The notes under the pieces were generated by a model that worked only from the letters and a program-made list of their open reading frames with translations, was not told the origin of the DNA and searched no databases. A program made the translations under genes and the position numbers. Positions 26,490 through 34,846 of a DNA stretch of 64,000 bases are shown here, in pieces. Numbering within the stretch: the stretch's first letter is position 1; every line of letters starts with the position of its first letter. Source of the stretch: Marinithermofilum abyssi (GTDB taxonomy: Bacteria > Bacillota > Bacilli > Thermoactinomycetales > DSM-45169); contig NZ_BMHQ01000001.1 of assembly GCF_014641195.1 (NCBI RefSeq), positions 25,199-89,198 of the forward strand, given 5' to 3'.

Positions 26490-26872
26490 CCACCGGCTGT
26501 TTCAGCTCATCCCGATACGCATCCACCTCGTACCGATCACCGCATAAAACACCTCATCCAATGAGTGATAACCCCGCCGTTTCAGCTCCTCCATCAGCCA
26601 TTCCTTTGATATTTCCGTTCCTGCAAGGAACCTTCCAACAGTTTTCCCTCAATAATCAACTCTACCGGGTAATGCTTCATCGGATAAGGCGATCCGAAGT
26701 CTTTGCGGGTAAGCGGACGGTAATCCGATTTAGGCGGTATGCTGAGACCGCCGTAGGGTTCCAATATGGCTGTCTGGACTTTATCGATGTCAAACCACCC
26801 CAGCTGGCGCAACTGTTGCTTCACATCGTCTACGGAGTAGTCCAATTTTTCATGTTGGCCGTGATCCATCAT
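26490..26872 (-). pseudogene. YetF/DUF421 remnant
   Basis: The readable part KQQLRQLGWFDIDKVQTAILEPYG, then YRPLTRKD and YPVELIIEGKLL matches the soluble C-terminal half of YetF-type DUF421 proteins. The N-terminal membrane part is missing, and after SLQERKY the frame shifts: KEWLMEELKRRGYHSLDEVFY continues in another frame and a further shift gives DELKQPVDRE. So the gene is truncated at 5' and broken at least twice. YetF proteins have been linked to spore membranes; this copy is unlikely to function. Confidence 0.65.
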
Positions 26873-26927
26873 AAGGGTACTTCTTTCTGCCTATGCCTAG
26901 GGTGCTAAGGTAATCACCGTATACCGA

Positions 26928-27314
26928 TTACCAGCCTGCCTGGGGGTGCCGCTTCAGGCGAACCTTTTGCAGCAGCAGCATCGGCGTATCTTCTTTGACT
27001 TCGTTCAGTTCTTCTGTGGTGATCAAAAAGGCAAAGGTATCAAAAGCCCGACCGTCTTGCAGCATTACACCCGCATGTTCCTTGGCAAAAGCCACGGCCC
27101 GTTCCGTTCCGTCCGCCAAGCGGAAACAAAAAATATAAGCGTCTCCTTCTCTGTCATACATCCACACGTATCGGTATCCCTTGGCGGATTTCTCCACTAC
27201 TTCCTTCCATTCGGGGATGGACAAGATTAACACGTTCTCTCCGGAAAGTTCAACCCAGCCGCCGTCTTCCGGAATCGATGCGGCGGTTACTTGCGGTACA
27301 TAACGTTCAGCCAT
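26928..27314 (-). CDS. Hypothetical protein following the metalloenzyme gene
   Basis: 128 residues, soluble, rich in strands: WVELSGENVLILSIPEWKEV, YRYVWMYDREGDAYIFCF and GTERAVAFAKEHAGVML. I do not recognise the family; the alternating pattern suggests a small beta-sheet domain. Its ATG overlaps the stop of the upstream gene by 8 nt, so it is translated from the same mRNA and probably coupled, hinting at a shared role with the alkaline-phosphatase-superfamily protein. Confidence 0.7.
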   Translation of the reverse strand: MAERYVPQVTAASIPEDGGWVELSGENVLILSIPEWKEVVEKSAKGYRYVWMYDREGDAYIFCFRLADGTERAVAFAKEHAGVMLQDGRAFDTFAFLITTEELNEVKEDTPMLLLQKVRLKRHPQAGW

Positions 27315-28248
27315 GGGAAATTCCTCCCTTTTTCTCTTTTCGGTTCCGATCCCGTTCCACTTGCTCCAGCAGCCATGGTGTAATACAGGTCAGATTCCAT
27401 CCCTCTGTTGACTGCGGAACATCCGCCGGTCCGATGATCAATGTGGGCACCGGATTGGATGTATGGGTTGAAACCCGAAAATCCTCACTGTTCCCATGAT
27501 CACTTACCAGCACGATCACATCTTCCCGGTGTTTGTACTGCGCCAACGTACCGATAAAGCGATCGACATCCTGGATAACCCGACGAATCAACTCCCGATC
27601 CTGCCGGTGTCCCGCCAAGTCGCTGAGAAAGTATTCATGTACCACCAGATCGGCAGTAGCCGCCAAGGAGAGCAGATGTTCCGCAGCCTCCTCCGGCTGA
27701 ATTTCCGGAACCGCTGCATCCTTGCGCGCCAACGTCCATCGGGTCAAATCATGGTAAACCGCCTGATCGGCAAGGAGATCCGGCATCATCCGAATCGGCT
27801 CCTGTGCACTTTGAATGGCTACGGTAGATACAGAGACCCACCCCCGCTTGGTGGAGGGCCGGTCAAAATAATCCTGGGTATAACAGTTGGCAAAGGTTCC
27901 CCGATAACCTCGTGCTTCACATTGCAGATACAGATTATCTGCGCGAACCAGCCGGCGCAGCCGTTGAAACGGGAGCCCGCTTTGGTGTTCTCCCATCAGC
28001 TTCGGTGCGTTTTTCCCGGTAAAGATGGCCGCCTGACCTGTTGCGCTTTGCGGCAAGCCCGGTACACCCAGCCGGGCATCGGTTTCCACAAGCCAAACAT
28101 CCTCACGATGTTGTCCCGTTGCTCCTCTTACCAAAGACCGCCCGCCGAGCAAGCCTTCGAGGTGAGGGGTTGGACAGGCAAACCAAGGGTTATGGTCTTG
28201 TTCCTCTCCCAAACCGACTCCGTCGATAAACAGTAGCACGACCGCCAA
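27307..28248 (-). CDS. Alkaline phosphatase superfamily metalloenzyme
   Basis: 313 residues from TTG. FIDGVGLGEEQDHNPW near the start and VSDHGNSED near the end are the two metal-binding motifs of the phosphopentomutase/phosphoglycerate mutase (iPGM) metalloenzyme group; SATGQAAIFTGKNAP contains the Ser/Thr nucleophile region. The substrate is not predictable: the protein lacks the length of PPM (about 390) or iPGM (about 510). It is likely a phosphoryl- or sulfuryl-transfer enzyme of the cytoplasm. It is co-translated with the hypothetical gene downstream. Confidence 0.78.
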   Translation of the reverse strand: MAVVLLFIDGVGLGEEQDHNPWFACPTPHLEGLLGGRSLVRGATGQHREDVWLVETDARLGVPGLPQSATGQAAIFTGKNAPKLMGEHQSGLPFQRLRRLVRADNLYLQCEARGYRGTFANCYTQDYFDRPSTKRGWVSVSTVAIQSAQEPIRMMPDLLADQAVYHDLTRWTLARKDAAVPEIQPEEAAEHLLSLAATADLVVHEYFLSDLAGHRQDRELIRRVIQDVDRFIGTLAQYKHREDVIVLVSDHGNSEDFRVSTHTSNPVPTLIIGPADVPQSTEGWNLTCITPWLLEQVERDRNRKEKKGGISHG

Positions 28249-28469
28249 GTAGACATCACTCCCGTACGAATGAGCAACGCTTTTTTCATTGTAACATAGG
28301 CAAACGTCTCATCCTGCTACGGATCTTTCCTCCAAACGCCAACAGTGCAGTTCTCCTCATCCAGAATACAGCCGAAATCCCCAGGGCGTTAAGCTCCCAG
28401 TCGATGAGCATCCTTATCATGAAAGTTGTTATAATACGGGTAATCCTACGAACCTGAGGAGGTTCTAAT

Positions 28470-28793
28470 TTGGGTAGATACAGTCAAATGGACCGGGAAG
28501 AACTGCAGCAAGAAATTCGCAAACTGGAAGAAGAAATGACTTATGCCCGGCGTTGGGGCAACCAAAGCCATTTGGATGTCCTACAGCAAAAGCGGCTTCT
28601 TGCCAAATCGTATCTCGTCGATACCGATGCCGTTCAGCCGGGGAGCAGTTATCCGGCAGAAGGAACGGATGACCGCTTCACTGTGGAATATCTCAACGGC
28701 GTCATGGCGTGGGGATACTGGGAATCCGAACGGATAAAAACCGCCGTCCCCATCGGCAGGCTGATGATCGATCAAACGCCCTGCGATGGGTGA
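28470..28793 (+). CDS. yfhH: YfhH-type DUF1811 protein
   Basis: 107 residues from TTG behind TGAGGAGGTTC. The N-terminal half is a helical hairpin (MTYARRWGNQSHLDVLQQKRLLAKSYLVD) followed by a small beta domain (FTVEYLNGVMAWGYWE), as in DUF1811/YfhH of Bacillus. Function unknown. It lies 19 nt upstream of the folate-type gene and is likely co-transcribed with it. Confidence 0.82.
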   Translation: MGRYSQMDREELQQEIRKLEEEMTYARRWGNQSHLDVLQQKRLLAKSYLVDTDAVQPGSSYPAEGTDDRFTVEYLNGVMAWGYWESERIKTAVPIGRLMIDQTPCDG

Positions 28794-28812
28794 GTAATCG
28801 GGAGGGACGCTT

Positions 28813-29547
28813 GTGACTGATCGAAAATCGAAGATCCGTAAGCAAGTATGGGATCGGATGACCCGGGAAAAAGTCGGCCGGTTTCCTTTTCCCCTGACGG
28901 GACGTATTCCCAACTTCAAGGGAGCGGAACGGGCAGCGAACCGCGTCACCCAAATGGACGTGTATCAACAGGCACGCACCGTCAAAGTAAACCCAGATTC
29001 TCCCCAGCTGCCGTTGCGGGCACAAGTGCTTAAAGACGGAAAAACGCTCCTGGTTCCCACACCGCGCTTAAGAGCCGGATTTATCCGGGTACATCCGGAA
29101 AGTGTCCCCCCGGGCGAAGAGCGTAAAGCAGCCAGCCTGTCCCATATTCTCCGTTACGGCAAAGAAATCCCGTTAACAGAGCTCCCCCCGATCGATCTCA
29201 TCGTGATCGGGGCTGTAGCGATTCATCCCGACGGGCGCCGCTTGGGTAAAGGGGAGGGCTATGCCGACCGGGAATATGCCATATTGCGGGAGCTGGGCAA
29301 TCCAGAGGTTCCTGTGATCTCCACCGTCCATTCCATGCAAATCGTAGACGAGGAATGGGAACCAGACCCCTTCGACCTGCCGGTGGACTGGATTGTGACA
29401 GAAGGAGAAACCCTCGCAACGAATACTTCGTATCCCAAGCCTTCCGGCATTGACTGGCATTTAGTCACTCAAGAAGAGCGCGAAGCGATGCCGGTATTGT
29501 CCGAGATCGAAGCCATTGTGCAAAAAAGAAACAGCCCTCCCCAGTAA
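28813..29547 (+). CDS. 5-formyltetrahydrofolate cyclo-ligase-like protein
   Basis: 244 residues, starting at GTG behind GGGAGGGACGC. It is a full-length MTHFS-domain protein: TLLVPTPRLRAGF in the first half and IHPDGRRLGKGEGYADREYAIL, which carries the glycine-rich ATP loop, in the second. Canonical cyclo-ligases (about 190 residues) convert 5-formyl-THF to 5,10-methenyl-THF with ATP. This longer form resembles the MTHFSD-like subgroup, whose activity is less certain. Co-transcribed with yfhH. Confidence 0.78.
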   Translation: MTDRKSKIRKQVWDRMTREKVGRFPFPLTGRIPNFKGAERAANRVTQMDVYQQARTVKVNPDSPQLPLRAQVLKDGKTLLVPTPRLRAGFIRVHPESVPPGEERKAASLSHILRYGKEIPLTELPPIDLIVIGAVAIHPDGRRLGKGEGYADREYAILRELGNPEVPVISTVHSMQIVDEEWEPDPFDLPVDWIVTEGETLATNTSYPKPSGIDWHLVTQEEREAMPVLSEIEAIVQKRNSPPQ

Positions 29548-29597
29548 CAAGGAGAAGGCCAGCTTGATGACAGACCTGTCCAGAAAAGCAGAAAAAC

Positions 29598-29731
29598 CCC
29601 TTCTACCCGTCGCTCCCTTTCCGACGTCGCAGATGGGAGACTGTCCATGACCGAGGCGCAAGCCGAAGGAAATGCTTTCTCGGTCCGTGTTTTGTCGCTG
29701 GACACGTCGTCAAAAGTCGTTGGTAGAAGGG
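29598..29731. repeat. 134-bp element with 10-bp terminal inverted repeats
   Basis: CCCTTCTACC at 29598-29607 and GGTAGAAGGG at 29722-29731 are perfect inverted repeats enclosing non-coding DNA with further internal complementarity (GTCGCTCCCTTTCCGAC on the left). Its right half contains TTTTGTCGCTGGACACGTCG, which resembles GTTTGTCGCTGGTTTCATCG on the minus strand of 39601-39756. It looks like a small palindromic dispersed repeat or MITE. Confidence 0.5.
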
Positions 29732-29768
29732 CATCAGCCATTCCTATCGATCTGTAAAGCCTTTATCA

Positions 29769-29805
29769 ACAGCTCTACCCTCCCATTCAGGAGGGCTGTT
29801 TTTGT
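29769..29805 (+). terminator. Plus-strand terminator
   Basis: ACAGC-TCTACCCTCC and GGAGGGCTGT form a stem followed by TTTTTGT; it would end the yfhH/cyclo-ligase transcript after the palindromic element. Confidence 0.75.
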
Positions 29806-29811
29806 GCATGA

Positions 29812-30213
29812 TTAAAAGAGAACATATTCGCCGGGGCCGGTCAATGCAACACCCACAGCCACAGCAATCAGAATCACATTATACTCAATGCCGCCTTCCG
29901 TAATCCAAAAGCCGTTTTGACCGTGTACTTTCACAATAGCAACCAACATGGTCAACACGATCAAAGCTGCTGCAACCGGTACCCATACACCTGCGGCAAA
30001 GAGCAAACCCGCCACCAGTTCCGATGCACCGGCCAAAAACGCCATCGTGACGCCGGGGCGAATGCCAATCGACTCAAAGAAGCCGCCCGTACCCTTCAAT
30101 CCATGACCTCCGAACCATCCAAACAGCTTCTGTGTTCCGTGACCGGCAAAAGTCAAACCTACCACCAGACGAATGATGAACAGTCCGATACTTGCCACCA
30201 CAACACTTCCCAT
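29812..30213 (-). CDS. DoxX-family membrane protein
   Basis: 133 residues, four membrane helices. GLTFAGHGTQKLFGWFGGHG is the DoxX signature after helix 1, and the protein ends in GPGEYVLF. DoxX proteins in Bacillota (YfiD, CatD group) act in thiol or quinone-linked redox stress; the exact role here is unknown. It is transcribed divergently from an HxlR-type regulator gene about 130 bp away, a common arrangement (as in catDE/yodB-like loci), so the regulator probably represses it. Confidence 0.88.
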   Translation of the reverse strand: MGSVVVASIGLFIIRLVVGLTFAGHGTQKLFGWFGGHGLKGTGGFFESIGIRPGVTMAFLAGASELVAGLLFAAGVWVPVAAALIVLTMLVAIVKVHGQNGFWITEGGIEYNVILIAVAVGVALTGPGEYVLF

Positions 30214-30342
30214 AATAAATATCCTCCCTTTTGTATATGAAATATAAATAGGTAAGTCATTTACTTTATGTTTGAATCATACGCAGAATCACTTACTTTT
30301 GTCAAGTGTTTTGTGGTAAAATATCCGCAGGAGATGGTAACC

Positions 30343-30672
30343 ATGATCAACCATAAATTATGTCCCAAATTTGAAAGTGCCTTTGAACTGCTCGGCAAAC
30401 GTTGGACAGGCCTCATTATCCGGGCCTTGTTGGACGGTCCCAAACGCTTCAAAGAAATATCCGCAATGATTCCGGGAATGAGCGACAAAATGCTGGCGGA
30501 ACGGTTCAAAGAGCTGGAAGCTGCCGGGATTTTGACCCGGAATATTTACCCGGAGACACCTGTACGGATCGAATATGAATTGACAGAGAAAGGAGCCGCC
30601 TTGAAGCCCGCCATGGATGAAGTGCAAGCTTGGGCGGAACAATGGCTGGATCATGAGGAGTCGGAAGACTGA
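30343..30672 (+). CDS. HxlR-family transcriptional regulator
   Basis: 109 residues from the ATG at 30343, placed nine bases after GCAGGAG; an upstream ATG adds 25 unusual residues. It is a single winged-helix domain: CPKFESAFELLGKRWTGLII at the start, KRFKEISAMIPGMSDKML as recognition helix, and YPETPVRIEYELTEKGAAL as wing. The single Cys near the N-terminus corresponds to the redox-sensing Cys of YodB/CatR/HypR regulators, so it may respond to diamide or quinones. The divergent doxX is the probable target. Confidence 0.88.
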   Translation: MINHKLCPKFESAFELLGKRWTGLIIRALLDGPKRFKEISAMIPGMSDKMLAERFKELEAAGILTRNIYPETPVRIEYELTEKGAALKPAMDEVQAWAEQWLDHEESED

Positions 30673-30683
30673 TTCCATTTTCT

Positions 30684-30709
30684 CGTCCCGTTCTTCGGGA
30701 CGTTTTTTA
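30684..30709 (+). terminator. Terminator of the HxlR gene
   Basis: CGTCCCG-TTCTT-CGGGACG followed by six T, 12 bases after the stop codon. Confidence 0.9.
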
Positions 30710-30778
30710 TTATTTCCGGGAGAAGGAGGTTATTTCTCGATTGTTTAGACAATACTGCACCATAGGAGGTGTGACAGG

Positions 30779-30952
30779 ATGTACTATGTCATTCTGGATT
30801 CCGACAAATATCCCCCGTCCATCTTGCATGAGGACCAATATTTCCAGTGGTACAACCCGATGAAAGGGGATCATCGGGTGGAATTTCGGGGAACGATGAA
30901 CCAGTGCTATGATTTTGTCTCCCGGCGCAACCGGCTGCAAACCGGGCATTAG
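30779..30952 (+). CDS. Hypothetical 57-residue protein
   Basis: ATG behind ATAGGAGGTGTGACAGG starts MYYVILDSDKYPPSILHEDQ and ends RRNRLQTGH. It is soluble, aromatic-rich and charged. A bidirectional terminator follows. The strong ribosome site and independent terminator make it a likely real gene, but no family is recognised. Confidence 0.62.
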   Translation: MYYVILDSDKYPPSILHEDQYFQWYNPMKGDHRVEFRGTMNQCYDFVSRRNRLQTGH

Positions 30953-31002
30953 GACGGACTGAGTTTTCAAAATTGTTCCCGTCTTCCAGCAAACAAAAAC
31001 GC

Positions 31003-31049
31003 AAAAAAACGGGGCAGTGTCATGAATCCATGACCTTTCCCGTTTTTTT
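31003..31049. terminator. Bidirectional terminator
   Basis: AAAAAACGGG and CCCGTTTTTT flank an inner hairpin (GTCATGAATCCATGAC). It lies between the convergent 57-residue gene and ispH and can end both transcripts. Confidence 0.88.
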
Positions 31050-31060
31050 GCGTGTAAATA

Positions 31061-32008
31061 TCAGTTGGCTTTTTTCTTGCGTACCGGCGGCAACAGCCGT
31101 TTCTTGTCCACAGTGCGCTGCGGTTTCCATGTGGAGGGATCGTTCTCATCAAATTGTTCCAGAAACTTGATCACTTCCCGGGTGATCGGTGTCGGAGTGG
31201 AGGCACCGGAGGTGACGCCAACCACTTGTTTGCCTTTTAGCCACTCGATGTCGATTTCCGTCACATCGCTGACGCGATAAGCTTCCACACCGGCGATTTC
31301 CCGAGCCACTTGGGCCAAGCGCTGGGAGTTGTTGCTGCGGGGGTCACCAACTACGATGACCAGTTCCGTCTTTTTGGCCTGCTCGGCAACGGCTTCTTGC
31401 CGTTCTTGCGTCGCCAGGCAGATCTCGTTGACGATCTCGGCCGTCGGATATTTTTCCCGCACTTTGTTCATCAGGTGGCGGGTGTCCCACTGACTCATCG
31501 TCGTCTGGTTGGTAACCAGCACTTTGTCCGTATCCAGGTCGAGCTCGGCCACGTCTTCCTCTTTTTCAATCAGGTGCACATGGCCCGGAGCCACACCCAT
31601 GGCGCCTTCCGGCTCCGGGTGACCCTTTTTCCCGACATAGACGATCTCGTACCCTTCGGCCACTTTTTCCTTAATCAGATCGTGGGTCCGGGTCACATCC
31701 GGACAAGTGGCATCCACAATGGTCAGTCCTTTTTCCCGGGCGCGTTTGCGCACTTCCGGCGAAACACCGTGAGCGGTGAAAATCACCGTGCCCTTGTCCA
31801 CCTGATCCAAGAGCTCCATTCGGTTGGGACCATCCAGTGTGATAATGCCTTCCTCTTCAAATGCATCGACGACGTGCCGATTGTGCACGATCATTCCCAA
31901 AATGTAAATGGGTCGGGGCAAGTCCAGGTTCTTGGCCGCCTGCCGGGCCAGCACCATGGCATCCACGACACCGTAACAATAACCCCGTGGGGTAATTCGC
32001 AACACTTG
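31061..32008 (-). CDS. ispH: 4-hydroxy-3-methylbut-2-enyl diphosphate reductase
   Basis: 315 residues from the ATG at 32008; a longer frame adds 14 residues upstream of the family N-terminus. The three Cys that hold the iron-sulfur cluster are in [24 protein letters not shown] and [24 protein letters not shown] and [11 protein letters not shown] are the other substrate-binding motifs. It catalyses the last step of the MEP isoprenoid pathway, making IPP and DMAPP. Monocistronic behind a sigma-A promoter. The C-terminus is lysine-rich (RKKKAN). Confidence 0.96.
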   Translation of the reverse strand, partial: QVLRITPRGYCYGVVDAMVLARQAAKNLDLPRPIYILGMIVHNRHVVDAFEEEGIITLDGPNRMELLDQVDKGTVIFTAHGVSPEVRKRAREKGLTIVDATCPDVTRTHDLIKEKVAEGYEIVYVGKKGHPEPEGAMGVAPGHVHLIEKEEDVAELDLDTDKVLVTNQTTMSQWDTRHLMNKVREKYPTAEIVNEICLATQERQEAVAEQAKKTELVIVVGDPRSNNSQRLAQVAREIAGVEAYRVSDVTEIDIEWLKGKQVVGVTSGASTPTPITREVIKFLEQFDENDPSTWKPQRTVDKKRLLPPVRKKKAN

Positions 32009-32058
32009 CATGATTATTACCTCCCGGCCCTGAAATGGATCAGAGCGCATTCCCCCTT

Positions 32059-32087
32059 ATTATAGCGCAGATCCTTAGCGATACCAA
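32059..32087 (-). promoter_or_regulatory. Sigma-A promoter of ispH
   Basis: TTGGTA (32082-32087), exactly 17 bp, then TATAAT (32059-32064) on the minus strand, about 50 bp before the ispH start. Confidence 0.85.
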
Positions 32088-32249
32088 GGTGCTCTTCGGA
32101 CGAACCAGCACGCGTATCAACAGACAGCATTGCCTTTGACAGATTTCCCATTGGACCAAAATGGACGGTGGACAGGTACAGATCCCCAATTGCCTTCATA
32201 CAATACATCGTGGCTGAAGTTCCTACCAAACAACAAAGGAGTGATCCAT

Positions 32250-32516
32250 ATGGCAGAAAGATACCCGCAGCCTCAGGTGCCGCAAATGCCGATGCATGTA
32301 CCCATGTATCCCATGCACCATGTGTACGATCCGTGTTCCATGTACTACTACATGAAAATGTGTCACAGAATGGAACGTCACATGATGAAGTACTGGAAAA
32401 AGTACTGCCATCCCTACCATCATCACCATCATCCATGCGAAAGCTCTTCTTGCTTCGGCAGCTCCAGTATGGGCGGCCCTATGCCCTATTCTCATTCGGA
32501 CGGATCGGTCGACTGA
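32250..32516 (+). CDS. His/Met/Tyr-rich spore-coat-like protein
   Basis: 88 residues from ATG behind AAAGGAGTGATCC. MAERYPQPQVPQMPMHVPMY is followed by a block rich in His, Met, Tyr and Cys (MKMCHRMERHMMKYWKKYCH, then five His) and a Ser/Gly tail. Composition resembles small coat or metal-binding proteins of spore formers; no catalytic motif is present. The clustered His, Met and Cys could bind copper, nickel or zinc (inference). Monocistronic, followed by hairpins at about 32545-32562 and 32584-32612. Confidence 0.65.
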   Translation: MAERYPQPQVPQMPMHVPMYPMHHVYDPCSMYYYMKMCHRMERHMMKYWKKYCHPYHHHHHPCESSSCFGSSSMGGPMPYSHSDGSVD

Positions 32517-32649
32517 CAGTTTATCTGCATTACCCGCCCCCTTCACTTCCTCCCAAACGGGAGGTCTATTTGTGCAAAACAAAAACGCCTCCGGATGGCG
32601 ATGAGGCGTTCAACAGTCATCCCAAACAGTTTTGACCCTCTTCAACAGT

Positions 32650-32760
32650 TCATGACTTGTGGTTTTTCCCCCGCTCCCGAATGTACAAGCTCATCAACAC
32701 CATAAAAGCCACCATCATCAGTGCGATAAACGTATTGGGGTTGAGCCAGGATTGCAGCAT
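32650..32760 (-). CDS. 36-residue membrane protein
   Basis: ATG at 32760 behind AAGGAGGTTGCCCC: MLQSWLNPNTFIALMMVAFM, then charged end YIRERGKNHKS. One membrane helix with a positively charged cytoplasmic tail. The ideal ribosome site argues it is expressed; a longer frame starting at 32862 is less likely. Function unknown. Confidence 0.6.
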   Translation of the reverse strand: MLQSWLNPNTFIALMMVAFMVLMSLYIRERGKNHKS

Positions 32761-32978
32761 GGGGCAACCTCCTTCTTCCATGTAAAAATCCCGTGATTCT
32801 GGTATAACCCAATTTGGTGAATTTGTACAGGAAGAAGCCTCCTGCCGACGGATTTTACGCAAATCGACCTATCCGACTACGGGGAAACTATGACTTTAGA
32901 CCTTCCCTCTTCGGTCCCGGGATGACAAAAAAAGTCATCTGCTGAAGATGGCCCAGATTGATGAACCTGTATGACCGC

Positions 32979-34832
32979 TTACGCCCCAGACACTTGCCGG
33001 GCAGGTTGCTTCTCCCGAATATACCGAGTCAGCTCCGCGGTCATTTCCCAATAGGCAAACGGCGTGATCAGATAAATGCCGTTAAAATGGCGGACCGCCT
33101 CATCCAGCAAGTCTTTCGCCAGGGTAACGCCGAGATCCCGCGCTTGGGGGCCTTTCAACCCATTCATCCGTTCCATGACCGTGTCGGGAATTTTTACCCC
33201 CGGCAGCTCGTTGTGCAAGAACAAGGCATTCCGATGGCTAGTCAGCGGCATAATTCCGATAAACACCGGAATGGGGATATGCCGGACCGCTCTCGCCACC
33301 CGCTGAATGGATTCCACATCATAGACCGGCTGGGTCATCACAAAGTCGGCTCCGGCTTCCACCTTTTTCTCCAAGCGGCGGACCGCTGCCTCGATTTTGG
33401 ACACATTGGGGTTGAAGGCAGCCCCAACGACAAAGCGGGCTTTCTGCTTCAAGGGTTTTCCCGAGAATGAAATACCTTCATTGAGCTGCTTAACCATGCG
33501 GATCAAATCAAAGGAGGTCACATCGTAAACGGAGCTGGAACCCGGAAGATCGCCAATCCGCGTCGGATCTCCCGTGATCACCAGAATCTGATCGATTCCT
33601 AAGGCGTGAAGACCCATCAGATGGGATTGTTGGCCGATCAAATTCCGGTCGCGGCAGGTGATATGGACCAGCGGTTCCACATCCGTTTGATTTTTCAGGA
33701 TGGCTCCCAAAGCCATGTTGCTCATGCGGGTGGTGGCCATGGAATTGTCTGCCAGCGTCACAGCATCGGCCCCTGCCTGGTGCAACGCCGTCGCTCCTTG
33801 CAGATACTCGGTTACATCCAAATCTTTAGGCGAATCAAACTCCACAATGATCGTGGTGTCTTTTTTCACTTTTTCCACCACGGTGGGCCGATTGCGTACC
33901 GTGATCCGCGGGCGGCTCTTTTCTGCTTCCAACGGATGCTCCGGGTTGATGCGGGGAAGCGGACTCCGACCCGCCAAGCGCTCGGCCATCGCTTCAATAT
34001 GGCGGGGTGTCGTACCGCAACAGCCGCCGATAACATGCACCCCTTGTTCCCGGAGAGCCTCTGCCCGTTCCGCAAAGTAATCCGGCGTCGACTTGTACTG
34101 GTACTCTCCGTCAGCAAGACCGAGGCGGCCGGCATTAGGGAACACCGCCAGCCAAACATCCTCGGGCACCACGGTTTTTTCGAGGGCCCGCTGGATTTCC
34201 AGCGGCCCCTGACGGCAGTTGAGGCCGATTCCGTCTGCCCCTTTCCTTTTCAGCTCGGCAAAAGCTTCGGTCAGTGTCGCCCCGTCCCGGGTCCGCCCCA
34301 CTTCCATCTGGGCCATACTGCAAAAGACGGGTAAGTCCGTAAGCGGCCGGATCACTTCCAACGCCAACTGCAGCTCTTCCAAGTCCAGGAACGTCTCCAA
34401 TATCAGCCCGTCCACACCGCCGTACAAGAGCGCGGTCGCCTGTTCCTCATACATGTCCCGGTATTCGGCCCGGGAGTAGTTGGGTACCCGGCCGGCACAA
34501 ATGGAGCCGATCGAACCGAAAATGAAGGCATCCTCCCCAATGGCCCGACGGGCGATCGCCACCGACTCCCGGTTGATGCGGGTCACCTTTCCTTCCAGTC
34601 CGTATCGGGCCAAGCGCTCCCGATTGGCCCCGTAGGTATTGGTTTCAATCAGCCGGGCACCGGCCTGATAGTACGACCGATGAACTTCTTCGATCCATTC
34701 CGGCTGGGACAAGCAAAGCTCTTCCGCCGTCACTCCTACGGGAATTCCCTGCTGATACAGATAGGTGGACAACGCCCCGTCACCGATCAGCAACGTTTCC
34801 GACAAAACCTTTTTCAGCTGCGCTTTTGTCAC
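32979..34832 (-). CDS. yitJ: Homocysteine S-methyltransferase / methylenetetrahydrofolate reductase fusion
   Basis: 617 residues with two domains. Residues 1-300 form a homocysteine-binding barrel whose zinc ligands include the Cys pair in VIGGCCGTTPRHI. Residues about 320-610 are a MetF-like flavin barrel (VEFDSPKDLDVTEYLQGA, QILVITGDPTRIG, KVEAGADFVMTQPVYD). The fusion is known from Bacillus YitJ. It would supply 5-methyl-THF to MetH, encoded 14 nt upstream in the same operon, and may itself methylate homocysteine. Expression should follow the SAM riboswitch in front of metH. Confidence 0.93.
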   Translation of the reverse strand: MTKAQLKKVLSETLLIGDGALSTYLYQQGIPVGVTAEELCLSQPEWIEEVHRSYYQAGARLIETNTYGANRERLARYGLEGKVTRINRESVAIARRAIGEDAFIFGSIGSICAGRVPNYSRAEYRDMYEEQATALLYGGVDGLILETFLDLEELQLALEVIRPLTDLPVFCSMAQMEVGRTRDGATLTEAFAELKRKGADGIGLNCRQGPLEIQRALEKTVVPEDVWLAVFPNAGRLGLADGEYQYKSTPDYFAERAEALREQGVHVIGGCCGTTPRHIEAMAERLAGRSPLPRINPEHPLEAEKSRPRITVRNRPTVVEKVKKDTTIIVEFDSPKDLDVTEYLQGATALHQAGADAVTLADNSMATTRMSNMALGAILKNQTDVEPLVHITCRDRNLIGQQSHLMGLHALGIDQILVITGDPTRIGDLPGSSSVYDVTSFDLIRMVKQLNEGISFSGKPLKQKARFVVGAAFNPNVSKIEAAVRRLEKKVEAGADFVMTQPVYDVESIQRVARAVRHIPIPVFIGIMPLTSHRNALFLHNELPGVKIPDTVMERMNGLKGPQARDLGVTLAKDLLDEAVRHFNGIYLITPFAYWEMTAELTRYIREKQPARQVSGA

Positions 34833-34846
34833 CCCGCTTCCCCTCC

